Of a stretch of DNA of 64,000 bases, positions 22,552 through 35,600 are shown piece by piece. Origin of the DNA: Marthasterias glacialis (Eukaryota > Echinodermata > Asteroidea > Forcipulatida > Asteriidae); assembly GCA_911728455.2 (NCBI GenBank), contig OU452222.1, positions 20,408,559 through 20,472,558 on the forward strand. The letters are read 5' to 3'. The notes under the pieces are model-generated. The model saw only the letters and a list, made by a program, of their open reading frames with translations, was not told the DNA's origin and searched no databases. Numbering within the stretch: position 1 is the stretch's first letter; each line of letters starts with the position of its first letter. A program made the translations under genes and the position numbers.

Positions 22552-25535
22552 TACATACGGCGGACCCACAATGTCTCCAAACCCAACAAAACCGCAGTGC
22601 AGTCACTTCCGATCCCCCACCACACACCCGGCCGGCGCATCGAGCGTGCATGAAAGTAGTGATTGCATCATGTCGTCCTAGGTTCCACGTGTTATTTTGA
22701 TCATACTACTGAAACAGCCGCCGGCTGTATGTTTTCACAGTATAAGAAAGATGACACTGAGCATCGTGACGACGTGGAGACCTTTGTTAAAACTCATCCA
22801 CTGGAGTGATCGTTGTAATGTGGGCGTGGTTAACACAAAGAGGACTTCCCAAACACAGAGAAACGTGACAGTGATATTGTTTCTTGATGGAAATAACTGT
22901 TTTCCTTTCAAGAGATGGTTACAGTAGTGCATTTCAGAAAATTACATGAACATTCATTCAAACTGTTCCCTAAAAACGCAAGACTCTGTGAATGAACATT
23001 GGTGTTCACAAGCCGGTGAGCGTATAATCCTGTCTTGCTCAGTTGCAGGCCTGATTGCTTCGTTCTTGAAAGGGCAAGGACACCAAGGCATTTTCTTCTC
23101 GATAAAGGGCACCTCTATGAGGAAATTATAAACTTCTGTTTGAATATTTCAAGGGCACCAAGGCAATGACCAAAAACGGAAGCAATCCGTCCATAAATCA
23201 GGCCTCAAACTGTATAGCAAGATAAAAAGGATCGCATTTACGATCATCCACATTTATTGTACATTGATTACAAATATATACGGTCGTATTGTACTGTGTA
23301 CGCACAAAGACTGTCTTCTAATGTGGAAATAAAGAACAATCGAATGAATGAATGACTCAATGACTGAACAGCAACGGTAATGACAAATGAGGCATACCAC
23401 CAAATTTAAAACATTAGTTTAAATCTGCAACCGTTGATCAGTTTGCTGATAACAAATGACAACGTTTAGTTTTCAATTCGAATTGAGCACCCCGTGTAAC
23501 AAAATAAAACAAACTAGAAACACTTTACATTGAACATTTTTGGCCAGTGTTGTTGCTTGAACTCCATCACTCGAAATGTTACTATGTCCTATAGTCAAAA
23601 TAGGCGGAAAAAAAATCTCATGGTTAACTTCCCCCTGCTGCTTCCCTCGCCCACGACCTGTTCCGTATAAAAGTACCCTATCTCTGGAAGTTCTGTCCTT
23701 GATAATAAGAAGTCTAAATCACAACAACGATGATATGCGCAGACAGAACACTTGCATGTTGTTAAAGTGCGCCCTCTTCGCGTACAGTAAAAAGTTTTAA
23801 ATTATCATTCAATTTAGCTTCAATCAAAGGTCAATCCGTTAACAGTGACATCGTTGATGAATCAGTCAATCAAATACCAGTAACCTTTTAGCAACAATAA
23901 CGAGCCCGCACTGTGGTCAATTCTCAATGAAGCATCGCAACTCGGCTTCCCAACTAACCTGGCAGTTTTCTACTGCCTCGTGCGACAAGTTTTGCCCAAA
24001 AGATTTTTATTTAAATTAGTTCAATTATTTTGAATGTGTTGCTTGAACTATAAGCACGCTTTGCAGCTTCGGTTCCACAACCTGCCGTCACTGATGACTG
24101 TCAGCCGGCCAATCACACAACGATTTGTTGACAAAGATACTCTACCGGATGAATTCTAAAAACTGCGTGATATGCATGATTATTCAGCGCGCGCGCAAAT
24201 TGCCGACGAAACCATTCTAATCGAAGGGAAATACATTTTTCATTCATAAAAATAGTACGCAAACAGTCGCAAGGTCAAGTCTCACACACTCATCAGCAGC
24301 GGGTGGGGTTAATATCATTCTGGAGATAAGCTGCATTCACGTGACACACATCAAGTATACACATCCAGTATTGCCATGTGCTGTGTGTCGTACTAATACC
24401 AATAGCGTTTATTAAAATCATGAAACATATTTTACATCTCAGGCTAAAGGTATTAATACATTAGTAATTTTGCCACGAGTTCAACAATATCAGCGGGATG
24501 AACCTTCAAGTTTTGTTATGAATGAGAATAAAAAAAACCAGAGAACCTGACTCCAAACTTTGAAGTGTATGTAGGGAATTTTCCCGATAATTCGCGTAAC
24601 CCTAAACCCCACCCCTACATTGCCAATTAGAAACTTTCAAACATTGAATAAATTTACCATATTTCGCGCCACTAGGCTTCTACTAGCATTGTGTATTACT
24701 GGGAGGTAAAGTGAGTTATAATTGCTTGCAATTTAAGCGCGAAAGTCCGCCACGACTCCCAGCAGATACCGGCTTAATACCCCAATTGATTTCCAGTCTC
24801 TATTATAATTCACTTTCTATTCACTAATCTTTTCATCACCGGTTGATCGGTTTCCAAAAAGGCGTTCAATGTCGAAAGTGGGTAAACTCTTTGTCCCAGA
24901 TATGGACGAATGCCAAATTAGAGAAGGGAGCCAATGTCCTTGAAAACTAACCGCGTAAAGAATACTTCCCGCCATAAACACTCATAGAGGGACGCTCCCG
25001 CCAAATCTCACAGAGGGACCTTGCTTGCACAATTTATTTCGTAAACTGGTCATTTCCCACAACAATAATAATAGTATACAACATGAGAATCATTTTAAAG
25101 TATTTATTAATATCGATTTTGTTGAACACCAGAGTTTATTTATTACAAGTTGTCCATGGACCGTCAATAGATGCGGATCTGAAGGTTATTATAAATGGAA
25201 CACGACACAACACCTCACACGAGTGTATAGACCAATCACTCATTTAAATTATACGTTAAATGTATTATACAGGCAATCCAGTTTTTTTCAATCGTGCAAC
25301 ATGTTCCAGCTTAAAAGCTTTTACGTTTATAGGTTTTTGATTCACTTTTCAATTTAAATGAATAGTTTCATTATTGGTGACAATGTTCGTGAAAACAACC
25401 GAAACGGTATACTTTTCAAGGTTCTGGGTCCACGTTCTACATGGCTTATTCGATTCAGCAACCGAAATAATGACCTTGACCTTTTACTGTGTGGTTCGAC
25501 TTGGACAGTATTTCAGACGGAAATATTTTTCTGAA

Positions 25536-25771
25536 CACTCAAAAACTCCCGGGTCTGAATTGACACAGATTCCTGTCCGGGCCTGACCCATTTCTGGGTT
25601 ACTATGCGGTGTGTCTGCGTCAAAATGACCCAAAACTTTGTCAAACCGACGAAGAATCCGAGTCAAAACCAAAACTCTGTCACCAGTTTCCAGGTTATAG
25701 CTCGACCCAGAAATGGGTCAGCGGATCCACATGGGACCCGGGTCAATTCTGATCCAGGAGTTTTTAGAGTG
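25536..25771. mobile_element. TIR element (CACTCAAAAACTCCCGGGTC family)
   Basis: Left end CACTCAAAAACTCCCGGGTC, right end GATCCAGGAGTTTTTAGAGTG-like, with internal inverted CTGACCCATTTCTGGGT and ACCCAGAAATGGGTCAG. Non-coding. Confidence 0.7.
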
Positions 25772-26848
25772 AAGGATTAAAAATAATCATGTTGTTCTTT
25801 CGAATCCGAGAGTTACAACATATCCTTTTTCACTGCATATACTTTAAAGCATGCAAGCTCAGTATAACTGACGTGAGGTTGGTGATCAAGACTGAAGTCG
25901 AGCGAGCGCTAGTCTCATCTCACGTGGTCCAAATATGGTGCTTCCTGACCGCAGTGCTGGTGTGACACACCCTCGTGTATCATCTAGTGAAGCTAGTCTT
26001 GCTATGTGAACTACGTGATTCATCCATACGGTCAGGCATGGTATAATTTATAATAATTAAACAACTTGCATTGAATGGAATTCCACATCTATTATACTTC
26101 TGCAACAAAATATAACCGCGCATAAAATTATCATGAATCAGTAGGGCTACCTCTGAATGTTTACGCCTTGTTGTCTTTAGACGCAGTAATATTTACAACG
26201 TTGTTCACAAAAGTTCTCCATCTGAATGATGATCTCGATTTAACAAACAATATTAAACACATATACAGTATTTTTTTAATTAAACAGAGATTAAAAAAAG
26301 GAACAAATAAAAACAGTTTAAAAAGTCAGTCTCTTTTCCAAAAAACGTGATTTCATGTGCATCTCCTAATGCTCCTTTTAATGGTTTTAAACAGGAGAGC
26401 CGTTTTCCCAATGTCAGACCTAAACCACAAACAGGCAGTCTAGTCGTGGTTGCAATTTCTCCACATATCGACAGAGACCCTCTGCCATCTAATTTTACCC
26501 TTCACACAGTCACCCTTAAGTGTATAAATAAAAACCAAACGAGATGCATGCACAGGAGGACGCCCAAGCCAACACGTTTTGATGACGACGACTTATCAGG
26601 TGTTAACTCGACCTTGTCCTCTTGCTGAGAAAACCAATTATGGAGCATGCAAAGCGTGGTTGATATCTGGCCAGGTCATAAACGTTACAGTTTGTAGAAG
26701 GATAGCATAAATAAAGCCGAGGTCGGACACAGCGTGGACAATCGCCCAGACACACAGGGCAACGTCACTTGACTTCGTGGACAAACGTCTTTGTGTATAT
26801 ACCTCTACGCGTATACCGACAACACCGTGACAAAAAGTCGCTCAGTCT

Positions 26849-26964
26849 CCTGTTGGGAAGTGATGACGTTCTGGAGCCGGAAGTGCAATGTAAATGAAAG
26901 GTGTACATGAACATTCGTTACACTGCACTTCCGGCTCCAAAACGTCTTCACTTATACCAACAGG
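26849..26964. repeat. Foldback element
   Basis: The left arm CCTGTTGGGAAGTGATGACG with GGAGCCGGAAGTGCAATGTA pairs with the right arm TACACTGCACTTCCGGCTCC and CACTTATACCAACAGG, leaving a short loop. Confidence 0.75.
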
Positions 26965-27849
26965 GTAGAACATGTAAAATCTTTGTTTTCAAAAAGCGTG
27001 ACCTCGTACTTTCCAGGGCCTTTCTGGCAGGCAAGATACTGCACTGGTCATACGGGCAGTTTTACATTTTGTGCCATTTATTATAAAAATAACAGTTGAA
27101 CTAGTTTTTTAGATGCACCCCTTCTTTATATCAAAAGTTGATCAATTTCAGAAGTGTAATATCCATAAATTATATAATATTTTTTGGAGATCTTATAAGA
27201 TTTGATGTGTTCTTCCATTGGGCTGTGTATAAATCTATTTGCATGCATTGATAAGCCTAAAGAAATTACATTGGCTATATTCACAAAACTATGAAAAGGC
27301 ATCTGGCCGGAGCATCCTAAACTAGGATTCTAGCTTTTCTCTTGCGTGATTGGAACACTATTCTATAGTGAATGCTGTTCGTTTATTTGGCCGTGACCCA
27401 ATCTAAAAACATTCACATCACGTGACCTCTATGTAACAATAGAATAAAGCTTTATCTCCATGGTTACCAACAGGCACGTGTTAATGAAAGCTTGTTGATC
27501 TTGCTTAAACTATTCATTTATTGAATAATTTATTTGTGATTTTATTATTTTTTGAGGGGTCGAAATTACCTTGTGTTTATTATGCCCAAATTGAAAACTG
27601 ACTTTAGTGGTATACTATTAGTGGTAATAAGTACTCAACATGAAGTGTAAACTGTGATGAATTTGTATAAAGCATGGTGGAGAGCATGGTATTCAGTATA
27701 GTATATACGTTACTATAACTTAGAACCCCATAAAATAAACAAGAATGACTTTTTACCAAATGATGTGTAAAAATCCATGTTTATTATTGAAGTATGCATA
27801 CCTACGTAGTCTTAAATTATTTTCAGAAGTATATGTTAAAATAGCTTAC

Positions 27850-28291
27850 CGAGGCAAAGTATGGCAATAATTTGCACAACACCGGCTGACGGGTTTTCAC
27901 AATCACCAACAAATGGCTGCATAACATAGTTTGCAAATGTCAGAGCAATGATGGCTTGTCCAGTTGGATTTATTATGATGAGTGTGGCCCATAGTAAAAT
28001 GAATGCAGGGAGTTCGCCAAAGGCAAATAAAATGTAGGAATATTCACCACCAGAGGCGAGGATTGTTGTACCAAGTTCGGCAAAACACAAGGCCCCAATC
28101 AGAGAGAAGACACCAGAAACTACCCAGACGACCATAGACATTCCAACGGAACCGGCATTCTCCAGAACACTCTTCGGTGACAAGAAGATTCCCGACCCGA
28201 TGATACAGCCCACGATGATAGTGACGCCGTTAAAGAGTCCAATCTCTTGGCGAAGTCTAACAAAACTTGTGTCCATCATGTCAGTCTGCAT
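27850..28291 (-). CDS. SLC7 transporter first coding exon B (outer, alternative or duplicated)
   Basis: This exon is homologous to exon A and ends at the same codon and phase with a CTCG/GTAAGC donor. It encodes 147 residues if the ATG at 28291-28289 is used; that start is tentative because the N gap begins 69 bases upstream and the preceding sequence could contain an acceptor. The cytosolic tail is short ([16 protein letters not shown]) and lacks PPPY. TM1-TM3 are present, GSGIF is intact, and Cys131 matches the heavy-chain cysteine. No other downstream SLC7 exon lies between 27849 and 21981, so the nearest compatible acceptor is the shared exon at 18979. The parsimonious reading is an alternative first exon giving a 474-residue isoform. 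An upstream duplicate gene that lost its remaining exons is the alternative. Confidence 0.82.
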
Positions 28292-28360
28292 GCTTCTCTT
28301 TTGCCTGCTCCTTGTCCAATTCCTTCCCACCTGGATCTGTCAGGACTCCGTTTGTCTGCA

Positions 28361-28860
28361 NNNNNNNNNNNNNNNNNNNNNNNNNNNNNNNNNNNNNNNN
28401 NNNNNNNNNNNNNNNNNNNNNNNNNNNNNNNNNNNNNNNNNNNNNNNNNNNNNNNNNNNNNNNNNNNNNNNNNNNNNNNNNNNNNNNNNNNNNNNNNNNN
28501 NNNNNNNNNNNNNNNNNNNNNNNNNNNNNNNNNNNNNNNNNNNNNNNNNNNNNNNNNNNNNNNNNNNNNNNNNNNNNNNNNNNNNNNNNNNNNNNNNNNN
28601 NNNNNNNNNNNNNNNNNNNNNNNNNNNNNNNNNNNNNNNNNNNNNNNNNNNNNNNNNNNNNNNNNNNNNNNNNNNNNNNNNNNNNNNNNNNNNNNNNNNN
28701 NNNNNNNNNNNNNNNNNNNNNNNNNNNNNNNNNNNNNNNNNNNNNNNNNNNNNNNNNNNNNNNNNNNNNNNNNNNNNNNNNNNNNNNNNNNNNNNNNNNN
28801 NNNNNNNNNNNNNNNNNNNNNNNNNNNNNNNNNNNNNNNNNNNNNNNNNNNNNNNNNNNN
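28361..28860. other. Assembly gap, 500 N
   Basis: Exactly 500 N, the usual placeholder for a gap of unknown size. It removes whatever lies 5' of SLC7 first exon B and part of the region shared with the TSR gene promoter side. Confidence 0.99.
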
Positions 28861-29550
28861 GGGCCCTGTTTGTAATTTCACTGTGTAAGCCACGCCACTT
28901 CTCCACTGATTACCAGAAACCCATAGGAACTGTATTTTTCTTTGATGATTTAGGCAAGAAAAGTTATGGCTTTTGTTACGTTCTCCAAAGACAAGGTCTT
29001 CTCAGAATTAAAAGCTTCTGTCATGAAAAATGCTTTTGAACAATGAAATGGGTGATTTGGTGGGTAAAATTACACAAGCTTGTGACGCAATGCTCAACAG
29101 AAATGGGCCTACATTTTGACGGTGACGAGGGGAGAACGCCAACTACAAACGGCGGATCGCTGGACAATCAATATCCAGTTAGCATATTTCTAATATTATA
29201 TAATAACTGCCTATAATAGGCTATAGGAGCTTTCCAAATTACGAGAGTAACAATTACGAGTAATACAGACCAAAATAAAAATGCAAGACGTAATTTTGAG
29301 AAGTTGTAAAAAAAAGTTTTTCATTGACACAGAGCTACTGCCACGAAGAGAGAATCATCAACAGCGCCACGCGATCACAATAATGTTTTACGCAGACGCA
29401 GAAATATGATATTATTGTAGGTTTTGTTCGACACCACAAATTCCATGTCATAGGGAAAGAAACTACTGCTGACTGTGTGACAACAATGAAAGCTTTTCCA
29501 GGTTCTTCTGTGGAGGGCCGATCTTTGCTTCAACCAGGCCTTTAATTGAA

Positions 29551-29611
29551 ATGAACTGCATTCTAACATTTTTGTTATTCGTGATTGCTCTGCCGTCTGG
29601 AGTAAATGCAG
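29551..29611 (+). CDS. Signal-peptide exon of the TSR protein
   Basis: ATG at 29551 opens a 20-residue peptide, MNCILTFLLFVIALPSGVNA, with a hydrophobic core and an Ala-x-Ala-like end, followed by a phase-1 donor (GCAG/GTAAAG). Phase 1 matches the extracellular-module exons downstream. No in-frame stop check upstream was needed because this is the only Met in the open segment. Confidence 0.8.
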
Positions 29612-32600
29612 GTAAAGTTTTACGTGTGCTGACCGCACCTAAAGAAAACAGTTAGCATGTTTCAGTATATCGTAAACATGCTCCGCATGAGGACCTCACA
29701 AAGGATGTAATAATAACTACAGTTTTTATATTGCGCTTATCTGTACAGGCGTCTCAGAGCCCTTGTTATTATTTTTTAAGACACTATTTTGAAGTTTTTG
29801 AGACCCATTTGTGACCTGCTCTGCAGAAATGAGTCTGATGTCGCACTTGTTAACACGTAAACAGCCATCGAAGAAAAAAAATTACTTCTTTCTTTCTTAT
29901 TTTTATTTTATTTTATTTTATTTATTTATTTATTTTTTTGGGGGGGGTGGTTCTTAACATGTATAATTTGAGATGACATTGAAACAAATAACAGTGTGAA
30001 ATAAAGAAGATCTATAGAATGTCATCCTTCAGTTTGTGGTGTCATTCACAGACTCCTGCTCTGACGTGACATTTGATAACACCTGGTTCCACTATGTTGT
30101 GAACGCTGACGTCAAGCCGACAGGGGATGAGAAAACAGTGATCAGGGGCTGCCGTTGGGGATGGCACTTCGAGGAAGAAGATCCGACCGTACCCGACTTC
30201 TTGATGTCACAGAGGACTTATCATTGCGTAGATGGCGTATGGGACAGGGTGACAAATGAGCAGTGCAAACGCACCGGTATAAGGAAACGCGTTCACAATG
30301 TCAGAAAAGGCCAAGTGATATCAGTTTAGAAAAAGGGGTCGAACTATTTTTTTTGTCTCCCTTCCATGCATCGATTATGTCACATCGATTCAGCGAAATT
30401 GCTTCATATTGTATACGATGCCCTGTAGATCTGCTTATTAAACAATAATTTATATGCTAAGCAAGAACAAGAGGAGAATCGGTTTAAAAATAATGAGCAT
30501 AACACTTATATTTTGGCTGGTAACCGTTTTCTGGTAATTTGTGTTCCGTTTCATTGTGATGTTTCATTAAGATCGATCATTTAGAAAATCCCGTGCAGCC
30601 GTGATTTCATGACACGTAGGCTTTGCTTATTAATTTTTAAAGCAAAAATTTTCACAAATTTGACCCTCTTTGTGCTAATTTTTTAGGCAAAAACAGTCTT
30701 CGTCAGCTTTATTTGACTCCTATAAACGAATAATCAGAACGATTATAATTTTGATATGACAGCATATGCTCAGATTTTGGAGGTGCGGGCTATCATACCA
30801 TATCGCAATGCGTCAGTGTGGGAAGGCGAGACACTTGCACTTGAGTTCTATATAGTAAGTCACACAGTAAAGGTTTAAACTACGTGAACATCATTTTCTT
30901 ATCAAATACACTAACCCACACTCCTGCATAAATCAGACAACGTTCATTCATCCTTCGGGTTTATGTAACTTTTATTTTAAACTTATCTTTAAGTGTCGGA
31001 TATAGAACTGATAAATGAATAAAAATAATAAAATAAAATAAGAAGAAATCAATAATCCACTTAATTTTTCCAAATACCACCTCATTATCAGGAAAAGCTG
31101 GCTTTCGTCGCTGACGGACCTTACGTTTTCGACGCAAACGGCGAGGTACCCGCGAACACAACACTAACTCCCTTCATACGCCATGACCAGTACTCACTCA
31201 AGTCCACGTAAGTTTAAAACTGGTATACTTTGAAAAGCAAAACAGTACATGCCTTCTTGTATGCGTGCAATTCACGACATGGAGAGTTTTTCTCTGTCTT
31301 AATTGTTCCATCTCTCGTCATTGTTGCCTGTCTTGTTTTCTCCTTATCCATTTGTTTATGTGCTTATCGATTTGTCTGTATAAAGGCTGTTCTCTACAAG
31401 CCTCGGCTTGTTACGAACAGCCCTATACTTTTCACACTCCTTTGTTATTTTGTTTTCAATTTTAAAGATTTCTCTGATCAATTTATTTCGTATTCCTTTG
31501 CCTAATTTGATGCATATATGAAAATGGAAAGTATGGAAATAAATGTTTCACTGAATTGAATCGACTGCCTCCTTTGGACGCAATTTCTCCTGTGCAAACT
31601 CTCGGTGTCGCACTATATTGTGAATCCCCAAAGTTTCTTTTGTTTCCCCGGCCTATGGTATTACGTAAATAACCTTCGACTTTACTTTGTTCAACCTGTC
31701 TGTCTGTATGTTTTTGTTCCTGTTTACGTTCTGTTCGTCTGTCCTCTCACCACAAGCCCCGACTTCTAGAAGATGCGTCCATACTTGTTTTGTTTTCTGT
31801 CTTAAAATGCATTTTTAATTACTTCTTAAATTAAATTTGACATTTTATGTGAGTATAGAAATAAATGTGAGTATTGAATAGAAATTGAATTGAATTTTAT
31901 GTTTAAAAATAAATTATTTACTCACAAATTTGCTTTGCTTAAATCTTAGTATTTTTGTGCTTGGATATACTTCAGCACTCTCTGATATGTAAAGAAGTGA
32001 AAAAACACTCGTTTTGTCCGCCATACCACTAGCGGTCCCATGCGGACAACTCTTTTTACAGTGAAACACTGGCATTTTCAACTTGAGTCAGACTCAAGTT
32101 CGCTCCAATTTCACTCAAAACGGGTGATGCACAGTGAATTTCACTCTCAAAAGAGCCAAACTGACACCACTCGGGCAAAAGAATGAAATTTTAAGAGAGT
32201 AGGCCTACTGTGAATTAAATTGTGTTTGGGTGCCCGCTTGTTTCCTGAACAGCTGGACAGCCCACTTCACCAAAGAGGATACAGGGTACTACTACTATCA
32301 CGATTCCGAATACTACTACTTCAGTAAAAAATACCGTGTAAGACCAAGATACGAGTGGTTCTATGTTGAAGTGCTAGGTGAGTAAAGGTCAGTCACTGAA
32401 CAGTTTACAATGCGGGATAAAAACGACCATGCCCGATTTGCAAAGACTTTCACATCTTTGTTTTTCTTCGTACTGATAGGTTTTTTTCTTCTTGCGGTGC
32501 AGCAAGCATTGGTGCGGTGCTTTTTGGGGCTTGCTCTGCGATCATGCGTACTTCCTTGTTTTTTTCCGTTTGTCCTTTTCCCCCTTTACCCTGTTTCGAA

Positions 32601-35600
32601 CCACTCACTGTTTTACTTCAAGTCGGTCAATCAACTTTCTTTGCTAGTTTCTTGCCTACCACCACCCTATTTTTCATCTCTCTATATAGGGCACTTAAAT
32701 TAGAAATAAAATTCAAACTCAAATTAAAATTCACTTCTTCCTAAAAAATTCATTGTCTTTTAAAGTTAAAACACCAAAACACGATCATACCAGGAATCGA
32801 ACCCGGGTCCTGCGATATGCACTTCTTCGATCTTCCCTGTTGCGCTGAATGTGCTCAACATAAGAAAGTTTCTTTTTTACAGCTGATGCACTACGTCATC
32901 AACTATCCCATTGCGCCTTCTGTTATTCACGTATTTATCGAATTATTCGTTTAAAACAAAAATATATTACCATACCTTCATCTACTTAGAAAACAAACAA
33001 CACGAACACGCCAGGAATTGAACCTGGGTAGTGGGTATTGGGATTGAAACTTCGCCGATTACACAGTTGAGCAAACTGTTTCTGCACAGGAATTTGAAAA
33101 TGATTTGTCATTAATAATGTAAGAGGAGTAAAGAAAATAACAGCTTTCTGCCCTGTACAAGCCTGGTTTAATTTTGCATTGAAAAAAAATCCCATGATCT
33201 AACTGTGCCACAAGCAAATTCCTTGCTATCATGTGAAGCTCATCTATTTGTATTCTTCCACAAGCGCCAATTTCTAGCTTACGGTGAGCAAAGCCATAAT
33301 ATCGGACCACGTGTACATCTGCGTAGGGCCTATGAGCTTTTTTATTTGTGAAGTTTTGTTTGCCAAATGAAACAAAAACTGCAATGCAAATGAGAAAACA
33401 GAGGGAGGGTGGCCCACTACAGAGTATGGAATCTGTGGAGGTAAAGAATAATTTCGTTTGGATAAAAACAGCGATGAAAAACCCAACCCTCCTCAACGTA
33501 TATTTTATTATGACCATGATTTATTGTCCAGGTCCAATACATGGTGAATGGGGCGAGTGGACTTCGTGGACTGAATGCACCGCCACGTGCGGACAGAGCA
33601 CGCGGTACCGCGAACATGCGTGCGACAACCCCGCCCCGATGTACGGGGGGAATGACTGCCAGCCCCCCGCTAATGTGACCGAGGCTTGCACGACGGATCC
33701 TTGCCCTATTCACGGCGGCTGGTCGGAGTTTGGAGAGTGGGGCGAATGCTCAGACACTTGTGGAGGAGGAACACAAACTCACAGTAGGTTGTGTGATAAC
33801 CCTGTCCCGGAATGGGGAGGAGATGACTGTGTTGGTGACACGATTGAAGAAGGGGACTGTAACCCTAATTTGTGTCCAAGTAAGTATGGTGCCGTCAACT
33901 ATAATGCAATTATTAAGATACTGGCAATACATGTTTAGTTAGTCTGTTCAAATGTTCAGAACTATAAAAAAAAAAAACATAAAAAAAAAACCCTGACTCT
34001 ACATAAAAGGAGAAAAACAACAACTGTGGAGTGATGAGCATAACAACTCAGTATAGTTTGGTTATAACAAGTAATTGACGCAGAAGTTGACCGCACTCAA
34101 ATTATTATGAACCCTAAATTCTTCCATAAAATTCTTCTCCGGCCGAAACTAGTCGACCGACTTCAAGTCACATCGTCTTATCCTCTCTCTCAGATGGAGT
34201 CCATCATTTCCTGAAATGAGTCACTATCCTTTCACCATCGTGGTACGTATTTGTAGTCAAAATATACTACACATTAATTACTACCTATAATTATCGACCT
34301 CTCTATTTCCTTCAGTTGATGGCAACTGGGCCACTTGGGAGGCGTGGTCAGCTTGTACCCACTCTTGTGGGGGCGGTACCTGGGACCGCATTCGCACGTG
34401 TACCGACCCAGAGCCTCAGTATGGAGGAGTGGACTGCGATGGCATAGACTTTGAAGTTGGCGTGTGCGGGGAGATCGAGTGTAAAGGTAAGAAGCCTGTC
34501 CCCTCTCTGGGTTCCTTATTCGACGGTTTGAGAAACGATGGTTCCTCTTTATGAAGTTACAATCATCAATCAAGATGGGGCTACTTTGAACTATCAAAAT
34601 AATTGTTCAAATGTCTTTTTGATTTACGTAAAAGCTGATGGAAATTGGGCCCAGTGGACGGAATGGACGCCCTGTTCCAAGTCATGTGGCTTCGGTATTA
34701 AGTCAAGAGAGCGGACCTGCAGTGATCCTGCACCAGCCCACGGTGGTACAGACTGTCCAGGGATCGGCATGCCTGATAACTACTTCCAGCAAGAAGACTG
34801 CATGGAAATCTATGACTGTCCAGGTCAGTTTTGCTCACAGAGATTTTGTCACCGAAATTAACCATTTCTCCTGGCGATGTCAACGGTCCCGATAATTAAG
34901 AGAAACAAGTGAACTCCTTTTGTACTAAACTTTGATTGACAGTAACCAGCGCCGTAACTAGGGTAACATTTTAGGGGGGCACAAGGGGGGGGGGCACCAT
35001 TTTTCCTAGGGGGCACTTTTGGCCAATTAAAAAACTGTACTTTCCGTTTGTATTTTTCTTAAACAGGCCCCTTTTCAGTGTTTTCTGACGTGTTGACATG
35101 AAACAAAATACATTTTGTGTGTAAATAATTAAAAATAGTTCTACAAACATTGAAATCACTACGTAAATGCTCATAAAATACATTTTATTCTGGTAATTTT
35201 TAATCTCAAAAGTCCAGATTTCAAATGGGGGGGGGGGGGGCACCCGGGGGGCATGGACATCAGTTGGGGCACGTACCCCCTTATTTACGCCACTGACAGT
35301 AACTTAAAGATACTATGGAAAGACTGGACGCTATATAATCCAAGTCAGGAAATCATTGAACTCCTGCATTCATTTTGTCAGCGACTATAAAAGATACAAG
35401 CTTAAGTAGACTATGCATAAAATGGTGTGATGGTGACATGTAGCTCAAAAACAAACAGAAACACAGGGCCCCAATTTCTATTGAAACTGCCGTCGTCTTC
35501 TGAAGAGACCATACATGAGAAACCAATCGTTGATGTGTATTCATGGTTAGGTAAATCTTTGAATTTTGGCGTCACTCTCAAAAGATGTTCCACTTTCAAG

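Larger units (their letters stand above)
22024..27849. other. Interval between the two SLC7 first exons, no other exon seen
   Basis: On either strand I see no SLC7-like or other conserved exon here. It holds the 39-bp duplication, a GT microsatellite, a dispersed repeat at 23060-23190 shared (inverted) with 12400-12540, a TIR element at 25536-25771 and a foldback at 26849-26964. If exon B is an alternative first exon this is intron for that isoform, and it must also contain the promoter of exon A. Confidence 0.65.

Noticed and set aside
27850-28291. A second complete SLC7 gene
   Set aside because: No second set of downstream exons lies between this exon and the other first exon; alternative first exon is simpler, though a broken duplicate is not excluded.
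28200-29039. Long open frames across 28.2-29.0 kb on both strands
   Set aside because: They are open only because the 500 N are read as unknown residues; no real coding support.
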